From Pectobacterium sp013449375 (GTDB taxonomy: Bacteria; Pseudomonadota; Gammaproteobacteria; Enterobacterales; Enterobacteriaceae): DNA of 64,000 bases. This document shows positions 32,187-41,051 of the stretch, piece after piece. Made by a program: the position numbers and the translations under genes. Numbering within the stretch: position 1 is the first letter of the stretch; each line of letters starts with the position of its first letter. Location: assembly GCF_048593165.1 (NCBI RefSeq), contig NZ_CP184271.1; one strand, 5' to 3'. Below the pieces are notes generated by a model. It did not search any database. It worked only from the letters and a program-made list of their open reading frames with translations, and was not told the DNA's origin.

Positions 32187-33941
32187 TCAGTGTTTTCTGG
32201 TCAACGCCAGTTGCAACGACCAAAGCTCTTTTTTTTCTTTGGCGTTGAGCCCATGCGTTCTGTCACGGGCAATCAATGTTTCTTGTCGCTGTTTCAACAG
32301 CTGATCGTAGAGCTCTGCCAGACTGATTCTAAACTTCTCGTCGAGCTCTTCCTCTACGATCATATGGTTCCACACCGCGATGGTTTCAAGCTGTTTATAG
32401 TATTTGCTGTCGCGATACTGTTCTAACAGTAGAGCCATACTCATTCCTGGACTGGCGTTACAGGTTCTTACCAAATCCTGGAACAACGATAAACCTGGGA
32501 CTTTGTCCTGCTCAATACCTTCCAACGCGATGTCAGGAACTTCAACGGCCAGCCTTGGGTTTTGCACTAAAAGTCCTATAAGTATACGCATAGTTGTGAC
32601 TTTTAGTTGCGGCGTCTGGTAAGACTGCTCCAGCTCTGTGGCTTTGGGCAGCAGCCTATCCAATTGGCGGTCATCCAAAATACCCAGCTTGTTGCCAAGC
32701 TGCTGGCGTAAGTAAAGCCGTTGTGTTTCTCCCGGCACTTGACCAATCAATGGCATAGCGAGAATGCCAAGTTTGGTTCGGCCATCAGCAGAGCTCATAT
32801 CTACCTGCTGTTGTAGCGTTTCAAACAGAAATTGCGACAGCGGCAGCGCTTGTATCATGCGTTGTTCAAAGGCGGCTTTACCTTCTTTACGTACCAGCGT
32901 GTCGGGATCCTCTCCGTCTGGCAGGAACATAAAACGTAGCTGACGACCATCGTTCAAATAGGGTAGCGCAGTTTCCAGCGCGCGCCATGCCGCTTCGCGT
33001 CCGGCACGGTCTCCGTCGTAACAACACACCACCAGATCGGTGGCACGAAAGAGTAACTGAATGTGTTCGGCAGTCGTGGACGTACCTAGCGACGCCACCG
33101 CATAATCAATACCAAACTGCGCCAACGCCACGACATCCATATAGCCTTCAACAACCAGGAGCCGTTTAAGATCTTTATGGCTTTGCTGTGCTTCATACAG
33201 GCCGTACAACTGGCGACCTTTATGAAAAATCTCTGTTTCCGGTGAGTTAAGGTACTTTGGCGTACCGTCGCCTAATACTCGTCCGCCAAAGGCAATCACT
33301 CGCCCCCGTTTGTCGCGGATGGGGAACATCACTCGCTCGCGGAAGCGGTCGTACGTTCGGCCCTGATCGTTAGTCACCAGCATGCCGGCATCGTTCAATG
33401 TGCTACGGTCGTCATTATTGAGGCCAAAGCGCTTTAAAACGTTATCCCAGCCGGGCGGGGCGAAGCCGATCGCAAAATGGCTGATAACCTCTGCGCTTAA
33501 ACCGCGCTGTTGCAGATACTGCAACGCAGGCGTACCGACTGATTGGCTAAGTGTTTGTTGATAGAACCCGCTGAGCTGTCCCATCAATTCGTACAGACTT
33601 TGCCGCTGGTGACGCTCTAACTGGGTTGGGCCCGTGCCGCTTTCATAAGGCACGTCGAGGCCGTATTGAGTGGCCAGTTCTTCAATGGTTTCAACGAATT
33701 CGAGACGATCGTAATTCATCAAAAAATCAATGGCGTTGCCGTGTGCACCACAACCAAAACAGTGGTAGAACTGCTTGTCACCGTTTACGGTGAATGAGGG
33801 GGTTTTTTCGTGATGGAATGGACAGCACGCATGGTAGTTTTTGCCCTGCTTTTTCAGTTTGACACGCGCGTCAATGAGATCGACGATGTCGGTGCGCGCC
33901 AGCAGGTCATTAATAAATACGCGTGGGATTCGTCCAGCCAT
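32187..33941 (-). CDS. dnaG: DNA primase
   Basis: The 584-residue product makes RNA primers for replication. The zinc-binding domain is at the N terminus (CPFHHEKTPSF and YHCFGCGAHGNAI, residues 40-70), the TOPRIM catalytic core has LLVVEGYMDVVAL (about residue 262) and CCYDGDRAG (about 308), and the helicase-binding domain is at the C terminus (from about 435). It lies between rpsU and rpoD. It is three residues longer than E. coli DnaG. Confidence 0.98.
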   Translation of the reverse strand: MAGRIPRVFINDLLARTDIVDLIDARVKLKKQGKNYHACCPFHHEKTPSFTVNGDKQFYHCFGCGAHGNAIDFLMNYDRLEFVETIEELATQYGLDVPYESGTGPTQLERHQRQSLYELMGQLSGFYQQTLSQSVGTPALQYLQQRGLSAEVISHFAIGFAPPGWDNVLKRFGLNNDDRSTLNDAGMLVTNDQGRTYDRFRERVMFPIRDKRGRVIAFGGRVLGDGTPKYLNSPETEIFHKGRQLYGLYEAQQSHKDLKRLLVVEGYMDVVALAQFGIDYAVASLGTSTTAEHIQLLFRATDLVVCCYDGDRAGREAAWRALETALPYLNDGRQLRFMFLPDGEDPDTLVRKEGKAAFEQRMIQALPLSQFLFETLQQQVDMSSADGRTKLGILAMPLIGQVPGETQRLYLRQQLGNKLGILDDRQLDRLLPKATELEQSYQTPQLKVTTMRILIGLLVQNPRLAVEVPDIALEGIEQDKVPGLSLFQDLVRTCNASPGMSMALLLEQYRDSKYYKQLETIAVWNHMIVEEELDEKFRISLAELYDQLLKQRQETLIARDRTHGLNAKEKKELWSLQLALTRKH

Positions 33942-33997
33942 AAGCCCCTGATGTATATCTTTCTGTAAGGTAGTTACATTGGATATAGCTTATAAAC

Positions 33998-34032
33998 GAC
34001 AACAAGCCGCGCTTCCTTACGGAAAGCACGGC
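33998..34032 (-). terminator. Partial terminator between rpsU and dnaG
   Basis: On the minus strand GCCGTGCTTTCC / GGAAGCGCGGC with a GTAA loop is followed by the T-rich TTGTTGT. E. coli has a leaky terminator in this position that lowers dnaG expression. A second hairpin, CTGGAGGG / CCCTCCA, lies at about 34073-34093 after rpsU. Confidence 0.6.
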
Positions 34033-34094
34033 CTTCGTATGCAACTGCTAAGTCTGCGGATTAATCACGCGTTGGAGGGAAACCCTCCAGAAAA

Positions 34095-34322
<228 letters not shown>

Positions 34323-34537
34323 TCAATAAATTCGGTTTGCCGCTGGCCTTGTGCCAGCCTTTTCAAAATGGTGCGGAATTCTACTGCAAACGTGACGCCT
34401 TTGTAAAGCATTGCGGTGATCATAAAACACCCAACCAAGGCCAGCGCAGAAATCAGGGCGCTTATGGTAGACTATCCACAGTTTGAAGCAAGCGGCATTC
34501 AATGAGCGCTTGTATCGTCATCAAAGTAGGAACAGCA

Positions 34538-35551
34538 ATGCGCGTATTGGGTATCGAAACATCCTGTGATGAAACCGGCGTGGCCATTTATGACACAGAA
34601 ACCGGTTTGCTTGCCAATCAGTTATACAGCCAGGTGAAATTACATGCCGACTACGGCGGCGTTGTGCCTGAGCTTGCCTCACGCGATCACGTGCGTAAAA
34701 CGGTTCCGCTCATTCAGGCGGCGCTACGTGAAGCTGGGTTGCAGGCGAGTGATATTGATGGCGTGGCTTACACTGCGGGCCCCGGTTTGGTTGGCGCGTT
34801 ATTGGTGGGGGCGACAGTCGGCCGCTCTCTGGCGTTTGCCTGGGATGTGCCAGCGATTCCCGTGCACCATATGGAAGGGCATTTACTGGCACCGATGCTG
34901 GAAGATAATCCACCAGCGTTTCCCTTCGTGGCGCTGCTGGTTTCTGGTGGACATACGCAGCTCATCAGCGTAACGGGCATTGGTGAATACCGTTTGTTGG
35001 GCGAGTCGATTGATGACGCCGCGGGTGAGGCGTTTGATAAAACGGCGAAACTGCTGGGGCTGGATTATCCCGGTGGCCCGATGCTGTCGAAGATGGCGCA
35101 GATGGGGGATTCGCAGCGCTTTACGTTTCCGCGCCCGATGACCGATCGTCCTGGGCTGGATTTCAGCTTCTCTGGGCTAAAAACGTTTGCTGCCAATACG
35201 ATTCGTAGCAACGGCGATGATGATCAAACGCGTGCCGACATTGCTCGTGCATTTGAAGATGCCGTTGTAGATACGTTGGCTATCAAGTGTCGTCGTGCGC
35301 TGGATGAAACGGGCTTTAAACGACTGGTCATGGCGGGGGGCGTGAGTGCAAATCGAACGCTACGCCAGCGCTTAGGCGAAGTGATGGCAAAACGTGGCGG
35401 TGAGGTATTTTATGCGCGTCCTGAATTCTGTACGGATAATGGTGCGATGATCGCCTATGCGGGCAGTGTACGTCTGGCGCATGGCGCCAGTCAGACGCTG
35501 GGGGTATCCGTTAGACCACGTTGGCCGTTGGCTGAACTGCCTGCGGTGTGA
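34538..35551 (+). CDS. tsaD: tRNA N6-adenosine threonylcarbamoyltransferase
   Basis: The 337-residue product transfers the threonylcarbamoyl group to A37 of tRNAs reading ANN codons, working with TsaB and TsaE. It has the ASKHA ATPase fold with GIETSCDETG at the N terminus, the metal-binding HMEGH motif (about residue 111-115), VSGGHTQL (about 134) and the C-terminal CTDNGAMIAYAG. The ATG at 34538 equals the E. coli start; 12 codons of open frame upstream are not needed. It is divergent from rpsU, as in E. coli, but its downstream neighbour argR is different. Confidence 0.97.
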   Translation: MRVLGIETSCDETGVAIYDTETGLLANQLYSQVKLHADYGGVVPELASRDHVRKTVPLIQAALREAGLQASDIDGVAYTAGPGLVGALLVGATVGRSLAFAWDVPAIPVHHMEGHLLAPMLEDNPPAFPFVALLVSGGHTQLISVTGIGEYRLLGESIDDAAGEAFDKTAKLLGLDYPGGPMLSKMAQMGDSQRFTFPRPMTDRPGLDFSFSGLKTFAANTIRSNGDDDQTRADIARAFEDAVVDTLAIKCRRALDETGFKRLVMAGGVSANRTLRQRLGEVMAKRGGEVFYARPEFCTDNGAMIAYAGSVRLAHGASQTLGVSVRPRWPLAELPAV

Positions 35552-35568
35552 GTGTTTTAGCAATAATT

Positions 35569-35595
35569 GCTACGTGTAGCGATCTTACACGTAGC
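35569..35595. repeat. Inverted repeat between convergent tsaD and argR
   Basis: GCTACGTGTA and TACACGTAGC form a perfect 10-bp stem with a seven-base loop. Neither side has a proper T run, so it is a terminator candidate at best. A further ACGTAGC copy follows at 35601. Confidence 0.5.
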
Positions 35596-35654
35596 AAAAA
35601 ACGTAGCGAAAATGCCCAGCAAAATGCGTAATAAAACGGTAGCGAGCGGGTTAG

Positions 35655-36125
35655 TTATAGCTCTTGTTCGAAGAGCACCAGAATAGCTTCGTAAAGTTGT
35701 TTGACGCTGAAGCCTCTTGCTGGGGTGGTGAATATGGTGTCATCCCCCGCGATGGTGCCGAGGATTCCCTCTGACTTCCCGAGTGAATCCAACAGCCGAG
35801 CGATGAGTTGCGCGGCTCCCGGACTGGTATGAATGACGATGACCGCATCGTTATAGTCCACGTCCAGCACAAGGTTCTTTAGTGGACTAGACGTGGTAGG
35901 AACGCCGAGTTCGGCTGGGAGACAATACACCATCTCCATTTTGGCATTGCGTGTGCGCACAGCGCCAAATTTCGTTAGCATGCGTGACACCTTGGATTGG
36001 TTGATATTGTCAAATCCTTCGTCTTGCAATGCCTGAACAATCTCACTTTGAGAACTGAACTTTTCTTCCTTTAACAGCGCTTTGAACGCTTTAACGAGGT
36101 CTTCTTGTTTTGTCGAATTTCGCAT
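35655..36125 (-). CDS. argR: Arginine repressor
   Basis: The 156-residue product is ArgR, a hexameric repressor of arginine synthesis and cofactor in XerCD recombination. The N-terminal winged helix includes SSQSEIVQALQDEGFDNINQ (residues 26-45) and the C-terminal domain carries the arginine-binding GTIAGDDTIF motif (about residue 124). It is divergent from mdh as in E. coli and has ARG boxes in its promoter, so it should repress itself. Confidence 0.97.
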   Translation of the reverse strand: MRNSTKQEDLVKAFKALLKEEKFSSQSEIVQALQDEGFDNINQSKVSRMLTKFGAVRTRNAKMEMVYCLPAELGVPTTSSPLKNLVLDVDYNDAVIVIHTSPGAAQLIARLLDSLGKSEGILGTIAGDDTIFTTPARGFSVKQLYEAILVLFEQEL

Positions 36126-36154
36126 TCTGCACCGGATTAATGGTTATGGTTAAT

Positions 36155-36190
36155 CCTTCTATTATGCAGTTGTGTGAATTTTTATGCAAT
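36155..36190 (-). promoter_or_regulatory. Two ARG boxes upstream of argR
   Basis: On the minus strand ATTGCATAAAAATTCACA fits the ArgR box well, followed one base later by the weaker AACTGCATAATAGAAGG. Paired boxes so spaced are typical for ArgR hexamer binding and autorepression. The rest of the 36126-36593 gap is AT-rich promoter DNA for argR and mdh with no other gene seen. Confidence 0.7.
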
Positions 36191-36593
36191 TAAATCGCCT
36201 ATAATTCCAATTTATTTCCTCAGATATGTGCTAGCCGCTGTTTTCACAAAATTCGCTCTGTGAGTAGTCCGAAAAATGCGCCCTGCGTCACATAAAAGTA
36301 AATCAAATGTTATCAGAATGATGTTGTTTGGACGCCATTGATCGGTGTAATGTAGCGCACAGGTTAATTGCACGTGAATGAATACCGCGTTATAGCTCAA
36401 TAGCTTATTAACTTTACTTACCTTTCAAACGAATGGTTGTTTTTGATTTATTATTAGAGACATAGCGTATTTTTGTCTCTCATGCCATTTACCGAACGAT
36501 GAGTAGACTGATCTTATCCCCATTTTGTATATTCTGTTTATAACCAAATGAATTCACGGCACTTTTTTATTTTACGATAATAAGGAGTTTAGG

Positions 36594-37532
36594 ATGAAAG
36601 TTGCAGTTCTCGGAGCAGCAGGTGGTATCGGTCAGGCACTCGCACTCCTCCTCAAAACCCAGCTTCCTTCAGGTTCAGAACTATCCCTTTACGATATTGC
36701 TCCGGTCACGCCGGGTGTTGCCGTTGATCTGAGCCACATTCCTACAGCCGTGAAGATCAAAGGCTATAGCGGTGAAGATGCTAAACCTGCGCTGGCTGGC
36801 GCGGATATCGTGCTGATCTCTGCCGGTGTGGCACGTAAACCAGGTATGGATCGTTCCGATCTGTTCAACGTTAATGCGGGAATTGTGCGCAATCTGGTTG
36901 AGCAAATTGCGGTTACCTGCCCGAAAGCCTGCATCGGTATTATCACTAACCCAGTGAATACAACCGTTGCCATCGCTGCGGAAGTGCTGAAAAAAGCCGG
37001 CGTCTATGACAAAAACAAACTGTTTGGCGTTACCACGCTGGATATCATCCGTTCCAATACCTTCGTTGCTGAGCTGAAAGGCAAACAGCCGCAGGATATT
37101 AATGTGCCGGTTATCGGCGGACATTCTGGTGTGACGATTCTTCCACTGCTGTCTCAAGTTCCTGGTATCAGCTTCAGTGAGCAGGAAGTTGCCGATTTGA
37201 CCAAGCGTATTCAGAATGCGGGCACCGAGGTAGTTGAAGCCAAAGCAGGTGGCGGATCGGCAACGTTGTCTATGGGCCAGGCTGCTGCGCGCTTTGGCCT
37301 GTCTCTGGTTCGTGCATTGCAAGGCGAAAACGGTGTGGTGGAATGTGCATACGTTGAAAGCGATGGCAAGCATGCCCGCTTCTTCGCTCAGCCGGTGCTG
37401 TTGGGCAAAGACGGCGTTGTAGAGCGTAAAGACATCGGCACATTAAGCGCTTTTGAGCAAAATGCGCTTAGCAGCATGCTGGACACGCTGAAGCAGGATA
37501 TTGAATTAGGCGAGACGTTCATCAAGAATTAA
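36594..37532 (+). CDS. mdh: Malate dehydrogenase
   Basis: The 312-residue product converts malate and NAD+ to oxaloacetate in the TCA cycle. The nucleotide-binding start is VAVLGAAGGIGQALALLL, substrate-binding arginines lie in ARKPGMDRSDL (about 79-89) and TLDIIRSNTF (about 150), and the catalytic histidine is in VIGGHSGVTI (about 177). Length equals E. coli Mdh. AAGGAG precedes the ATG. It is divergent from argR and followed by a strong terminator. Confidence 0.98.
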   Translation: MKVAVLGAAGGIGQALALLLKTQLPSGSELSLYDIAPVTPGVAVDLSHIPTAVKIKGYSGEDAKPALAGADIVLISAGVARKPGMDRSDLFNVNAGIVRNLVEQIAVTCPKACIGIITNPVNTTVAIAAEVLKKAGVYDKNKLFGVTTLDIIRSNTFVAELKGKQPQDINVPVIGGHSGVTILPLLSQVPGISFSEQEVADLTKRIQNAGTEVVEAKAGGGSATLSMGQAAARFGLSLVRALQGENGVVECAYVESDGKHARFFAQPVLLGKDGVVERKDIGTLSAFEQNALSSMLDTLKQDIELGETFIKN

Positions 37533-37566
37533 TCATTGAGATTCTTGTAATACGTGACGTTGAATA

Positions 37567-37600
37567 AAAAGCCGGAGATGTCGATCTCCGGCTTTTCTTT
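37567..37600. terminator. Terminator between mdh and sfsB
   Basis: AAAAGCCGGAGAT / ATCTCCGGCTTTT with a four-base loop, followed by T-rich sequence; can serve both convergent genes. Confidence 0.88.
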
Positions 37601-37602
37601 TT

Positions 37603-37866
37603 TTAATCGGGACGGATGAGTTTTTTTCTGTCGATAAGCTCATTGGTTTCCGGATCGTAGTACCGGCTGGGCCAAATCTCTGATGGGTGAATACTCAGCG
37701 CATCGGCAATAAGCCATTCCCCTTTGGGCCAGGGGCGTGAGAGCGCGTTAGCTAACGTAGATGAGCTTAATCCGGCCGCTCGCGATACCGCCGCCAGCGT
37801 CGTGTTTTTCTTGCGCAGTGCAGCAATGATATCAGCGGGATGCCAGTCTTGTTTCCTTAAAATCAT
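37603..37866 (-). CDS. sfsB: Ner/Nlp-type DNA-binding protein SfsB
   Basis: The 87-residue product matches E. coli SfsB (Nlp), related to the Mu-type phage Ner repressor. The helix-turn-helix core is AAVSRAAGLSSSTLANALS and the family ending PSEIWPSRYYDPETNELIDR is complete. In E. coli it is described as an activator of maltose metabolism genes. It lies near ispB as in E. coli, but the two Mu-type HTH genes stand between them here. It is convergent with mdh. Confidence 0.9.
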   Translation of the reverse strand: MILRKQDWHPADIIAALRKKNTTLAAVSRAAGLSSSTLANALSRPWPKGEWLIADALSIHPSEIWPSRYYDPETNELIDRKKLIRPD

Positions 37867-38053
37867 ATTCCTTCCCTTATTTGCTATAAGACGACTGTGT
37901 ATTAGTGGTATAAATAACGGATGTTAGTTATATGCCGAGCTAACATGACATTATTATTTGGAAATAATATAGCATTAATTTCCTTTAAAATTCTCAATTA
38001 ATTTCCAAATGAGCGCGTTTTTGTTAGGGATGGCACTATCAGGATGAAAGGCA

Positions 38054-38437
38054 ATGAAAAAAGAGTGGTTTGCTACCAGCGATTTGGTTGGAGTTGGCGG
38101 CCTTCCGAAATCAAGACAAGGATTGAATAAGCGCGCCCGTGAAGATGGATGGGAAAAGCGTCGCCGTAAAGGTGTCCAAGGAAGAGGAGTGGAATACTCA
38201 ATTCACAGCTTACCGGATACGGTAAAAAAATCCCTATTACTCGAAATCGAGCCTTCTGCCTACTCGGCGAAGCAGCCTGCGGCCTTGGCAGTATGGATGC
38301 AGATTTATCAGCAACTATCTGAAAAAGAAAGAGATGAGTTAATCGCTTATATTCTTCGCGTCGGCGTATCGTCTACGCTGAACCAGTTGGGAATTACGCC
38401 GTCGGACGAGGAACCTATCTCATCAATGGATGATTGA
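38054..38437 (+). CDS. Mu-type winged-helix DNA-binding protein, paralogue 1
   Basis: The 127-residue product has an N-terminal Mu transposase/repressor DNA-binding domain (residues 1-58: KEWFATSDLVGVGGLPKS, RAREDGWEKRRRKGVQGRG, YSIHSLP). A helical C-terminal part follows (SEKERDELIAYILRVG). No transposase catalytic domain is present, so it is a free-standing regulator, probably a tamed phage protein. A near copy lies 250 bases downstream. Function is not known. Confidence 0.78.
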   Translation: MKKEWFATSDLVGVGGLPKSRQGLNKRAREDGWEKRRRKGVQGRGVEYSIHSLPDTVKKSLLLEIEPSAYSAKQPAALAVWMQIYQQLSEKERDELIAYILRVGVSSTLNQLGITPSDEEPISSMDD

Positions 38438-38687
38438 CTGAGCCATCTAAAGCGGGTTCTCCAATTGCCAATCTGTGGTGAAGAAGGAACCTGCATTTTC
38501 TTTAGATTTACCGTATTGCTTTGGTTGCGATGTTTCGGCATCGCACTGGATGTAATCATTTCTTTATTACTTAGGTGTGGCGGTAACGCGTAAAAGTTAG
38601 CGGTTTAGGTAATTATAGTCTATTATATGGAAACTTTTGGGCGAGTTGACGTAACGCCTGTTCAAAACAAACAAGGGAGTGACGAGT

Positions 38688-39062
38688 ATGGACAAAGAAT
38701 GGTTTGCAACAAGTGAGCTGGTTGGCGTAGGTGGATTGCCGAAGTCACCGCAGGGGCTGAACAAACGGGCGCGAGACGACGGTTGGGAAAAGCGCCGGCG
38801 GAAGGGGGTTCAAGGGCGCGGTGTCGAATATTCTATTCGCAGTTTGCCGAATGAGGTCAGGAACTCTCTGCTCATAAAAGAGAACCCACCAACAGAATAT
38901 TATCGCATCGATAGTGAGCCGACTCTGCTGTCATCGTGGGTGCATATTTTCCATCAACTTTCCGTTGATGAGCGAACTCGGCTGATCAATTTCATCTTGC
39001 GTGAAGGGACGATAGCGATGTTGTCTCGGCTGGATGATGCCCCCATCGACCAGACTGCTTAG
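38688..39062 (+). CDS. Mu-type winged-helix DNA-binding protein, paralogue 2
   Basis: The 124-residue product repeats the N-terminal domain of the preceding gene with few changes (KEWFATSELVGVGGLPKS, RARDDGWEKRRRKGVQGRG) while the middle and end have diverged (SVDERTRLINFILREG). The ATG at 38688 is chosen because GGGAG lies eight bases before it; a GTG nine bases upstream overlaps that site. The intergene of 250 bases shows nothing I can name apart from promoter-like AT-rich DNA, so each copy may have its own promoter. It is convergent with ispB. Confidence 0.78.
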   Translation: MDKEWFATSELVGVGGLPKSPQGLNKRARDDGWEKRRRKGVQGRGVEYSIRSLPNEVRNSLLIKENPPTEYYRIDSEPTLLSSWVHIFHQLSVDERTRLINFILREGTIAMLSRLDDAPIDQTA

Positions 39063-39145
39063 TCTGGGAATGAGTAGCGCTGCAAGGCAGCGCTACGTAG
39101 ATTGAATCAGACACGATTGAATCAGATAAGTACCTCACACCACTA

Positions 39146-40117
39146 TTAGAAATCGCGCTGTACGGCTAAGTGGGCAAGGCCTTCGAGCGCTATGCGGTAT
39201 GGTGTTTCCGGGAGCTGCTGTAGTGCGCTAATCGCTTTATCTGCCTCTTCTTCCGCACGCTGGCGCGTATAATCAAGCGAACCACATTGCTGCATGGCGG
39301 CAAGCACTGGCTCCAGCAGATGACGCCCGTTTCCTTCTTCAATTGCCTGACGAATCAGCGAACTCTGTTCTGCATTCCCATTACGCATAGCGTGCAGCAG
39401 TGGCAGCGTTGGTTTGCCTTCATTGAGGTCGTCGCCTGTATTCTTGCCCAGCGTTTTGCCGTCTGCACTGTAATCAAGCAGATCGTCAATTAACTGGAAC
39501 GCAGTTCCTAGGTAGCGGCCATAGTCCTGAAGCGCTTTTTCTTGCTCTGGCGTCGCACCAGCAAGGATGGATGAAGATTGCGCGGCGGCTTCGAATAAAC
39601 GTGCCGTTTTGCTGTAAATGACGCGCATATAGCTTTCTTCAGTAATATCTGGGTCGTTGCAGTTCATTAACTGCAAGACTTCGCCTTCAGCAATCACGTT
39701 CACCGCTTCTGACATCAGCGCTAGCACGCGTAACGATTCGAGGCTGGTCATCATCTGGAAAGCGCGGGTATAGATGAAATCCCCAACCAATACACTCGCG
39801 GCATTGCCAAAGGCGGCATTGGCCGTTGCTTTACCCCGACGCATGTCAGATTCGTCTACCACGTCATCATGCAATAGCGTTGCGGTATGAATAAATTCGA
39901 TCAATGCAGCCACGGTGACATGTTTATCACCGCTATAGTCGAGGGCTCTGGCGGCTAGCACAGCAATCATCGGGCGTATACGTTTTCCACCGCCGCTGAT
40001 GATATAATGTCCAAGCTGGTTGATCAAAACGACGTCGGAATTCAGTTGTTCAAGAATGACGTTATTAACAGCTGCCATATCCTGTGCGGTTAATGTTGTA
40101 ATTTGTTCTAGATTCAT
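39146..40117 (-). CDS. ispB: Octaprenyl diphosphate synthase
   Basis: The 323-residue product extends farnesyl diphosphate to the C40 chain used for ubiquinone and menaquinone side chains. The two aspartate-rich motifs are LLHDDVVDE (about residue 82-90) and LIDDLLDY (about 208-215), and GGGKRIRP (about 43-50) binds the pyrophosphate. The start at MNLEQI aligns with E. coli; a TTG four codons upstream is in frame. It is divergent from rplU as in E. coli. Confidence 0.96.
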   Translation of the reverse strand: MNLEQITTLTAQDMAAVNNVILEQLNSDVVLINQLGHYIISGGGKRIRPMIAVLAARALDYSGDKHVTVAALIEFIHTATLLHDDVVDESDMRRGKATANAAFGNAASVLVGDFIYTRAFQMMTSLESLRVLALMSEAVNVIAEGEVLQLMNCNDPDITEESYMRVIYSKTARLFEAAAQSSSILAGATPEQEKALQDYGRYLGTAFQLIDDLLDYSADGKTLGKNTGDDLNEGKPTLPLLHAMRNGNAEQSSLIRQAIEEGNGRHLLEPVLAAMQQCGSLDYTRQRAEEEADKAISALQQLPETPYRIALEGLAHLAVQRDF

Positions 40118-40373
40118 GGTTTGTGCCAACGTATGTCTTCAACACTGCCGTAAGATTGCTGTTGCATATCGGCAAGATGGAACTTATTGCGCCGATTGTA
40201 CTTGAAAAATGAGAGAGATAAACGGCAGTTCATACGTTGTATTCTTTTTCTTCACATCCTTTGATTATGCACTTGTCATCCGCAGTATTTTTGCGTAGAA
40301 TTCGCGCCCTATTATGAATATTTATAGCGCGCTCTGAAAACCTATGGTGAGTGCGCGGAAAGCGGAGTTTTAT

Positions 40374-40685
40374 ATGTACGCAGTTTTCCAAAGTGGTGGT
40401 AAACAACACCGAGTAAGCGAAGGTCAAACCGTTCGCTTGGAAAAGCTGGACATCGCAACTGGTGAAGCCGTTGAGTTTGACCAAGTTCTGATGGTTGCCA
40501 ACGGTGAAGAAATCAAAATCGGCGTTCCTTTCGTCGATGGCGGTAAAATCAAAGCTGAAGTTGTTGCTCATGGTCGTGGCGAAAAAGTGAAGATTGTTAA
40601 GTTCCGTCGCCGTAAACACTACCGTAAGCAAGCAGGCCACCGTCAGTGGTTCACTGACGTGAAAATTACCGGCATCAGCGCTTAA
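40374..40685 (+). CDS. rplU: 50S ribosomal protein L21
   Basis: The 103-residue product matches L21 over its full length (MYAVFQSGGKQHRV at the start, KFRRRKHYRKQAGHRQ near the end). The start at 40374 has GGAG upstream; ten upstream codons in frame are not part of the family. It forms an operon with rpmA 20 bases downstream. Confidence 0.98.
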   Translation: MYAVFQSGGKQHRVSEGQTVRLEKLDIATGEAVEFDQVLMVANGEEIKIGVPFVDGGKIKAEVVAHGRGEKVKIVKFRRRKHYRKQAGHRQWFTDVKITGISA

Positions 40686-40704
40686 GATTAGGAGAGCGGA
40701 TTAA

Positions 40705-40962
40705 ATGGCACACAAAAAAGCTGGCGGTTCAACCCGTAACGGTCGTGACTCCAATGCACAACGTCTGGGCGTAAAACGTTTTGGCGGCGAAAGTGTACTG
40801 GCTGGTAACATCATCGTTCGTCAACGTGGCACCAAATTCCACGCAGGAACTAACGTTGGCTGCGGGAAAGACCACACTCTGTTTGCTTTGACTGATGGTA
40901 AAGTTCAGTTTGAAGTTAAAGGCCCAAAAAACCGTAAATATATCAGCATCGTTGCTGAATAA
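40705..40962 (+). CDS. rpmA: 50S ribosomal protein L27
   Basis: The 85-residue product is L27 (MAHKKAGGSTRNGRDS start, whose N-terminal tail reaches the peptidyl transferase centre). GGAG precedes the start. A strong terminator follows, closing the rplU-rpmA unit; yhbE and obgE come after it in the same direction. Confidence 0.98.
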   Translation: MAHKKAGGSTRNGRDSNAQRLGVKRFGGESVLAGNIIVRQRGTKFHAGTNVGCGKDHTLFALTDGKVQFEVKGPKNRKYISIVAE

Positions 40963-40988
40963 TTTTTCGCGTTAGGTCTTACGGATTC

Positions 40989-41017
40989 AAGCCCCGCAAT
41001 TCTTTGCGGGGCTTTTT
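40989..41017 (+). terminator. Terminator after rpmA
   Basis: AAGCCCCGCAA / TTGCGGGGCTT with a three-base loop followed by T run. Confidence 0.88.
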
Positions 41018-41051
41018 ACATTCTGATTCTGAGTAAACCATCTGGATAAGT

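Noticed and set aside
36681..37373. A 230-residue ORF antisense to mdh
   Set aside because: Shadow of mdh with no recognisable domain.
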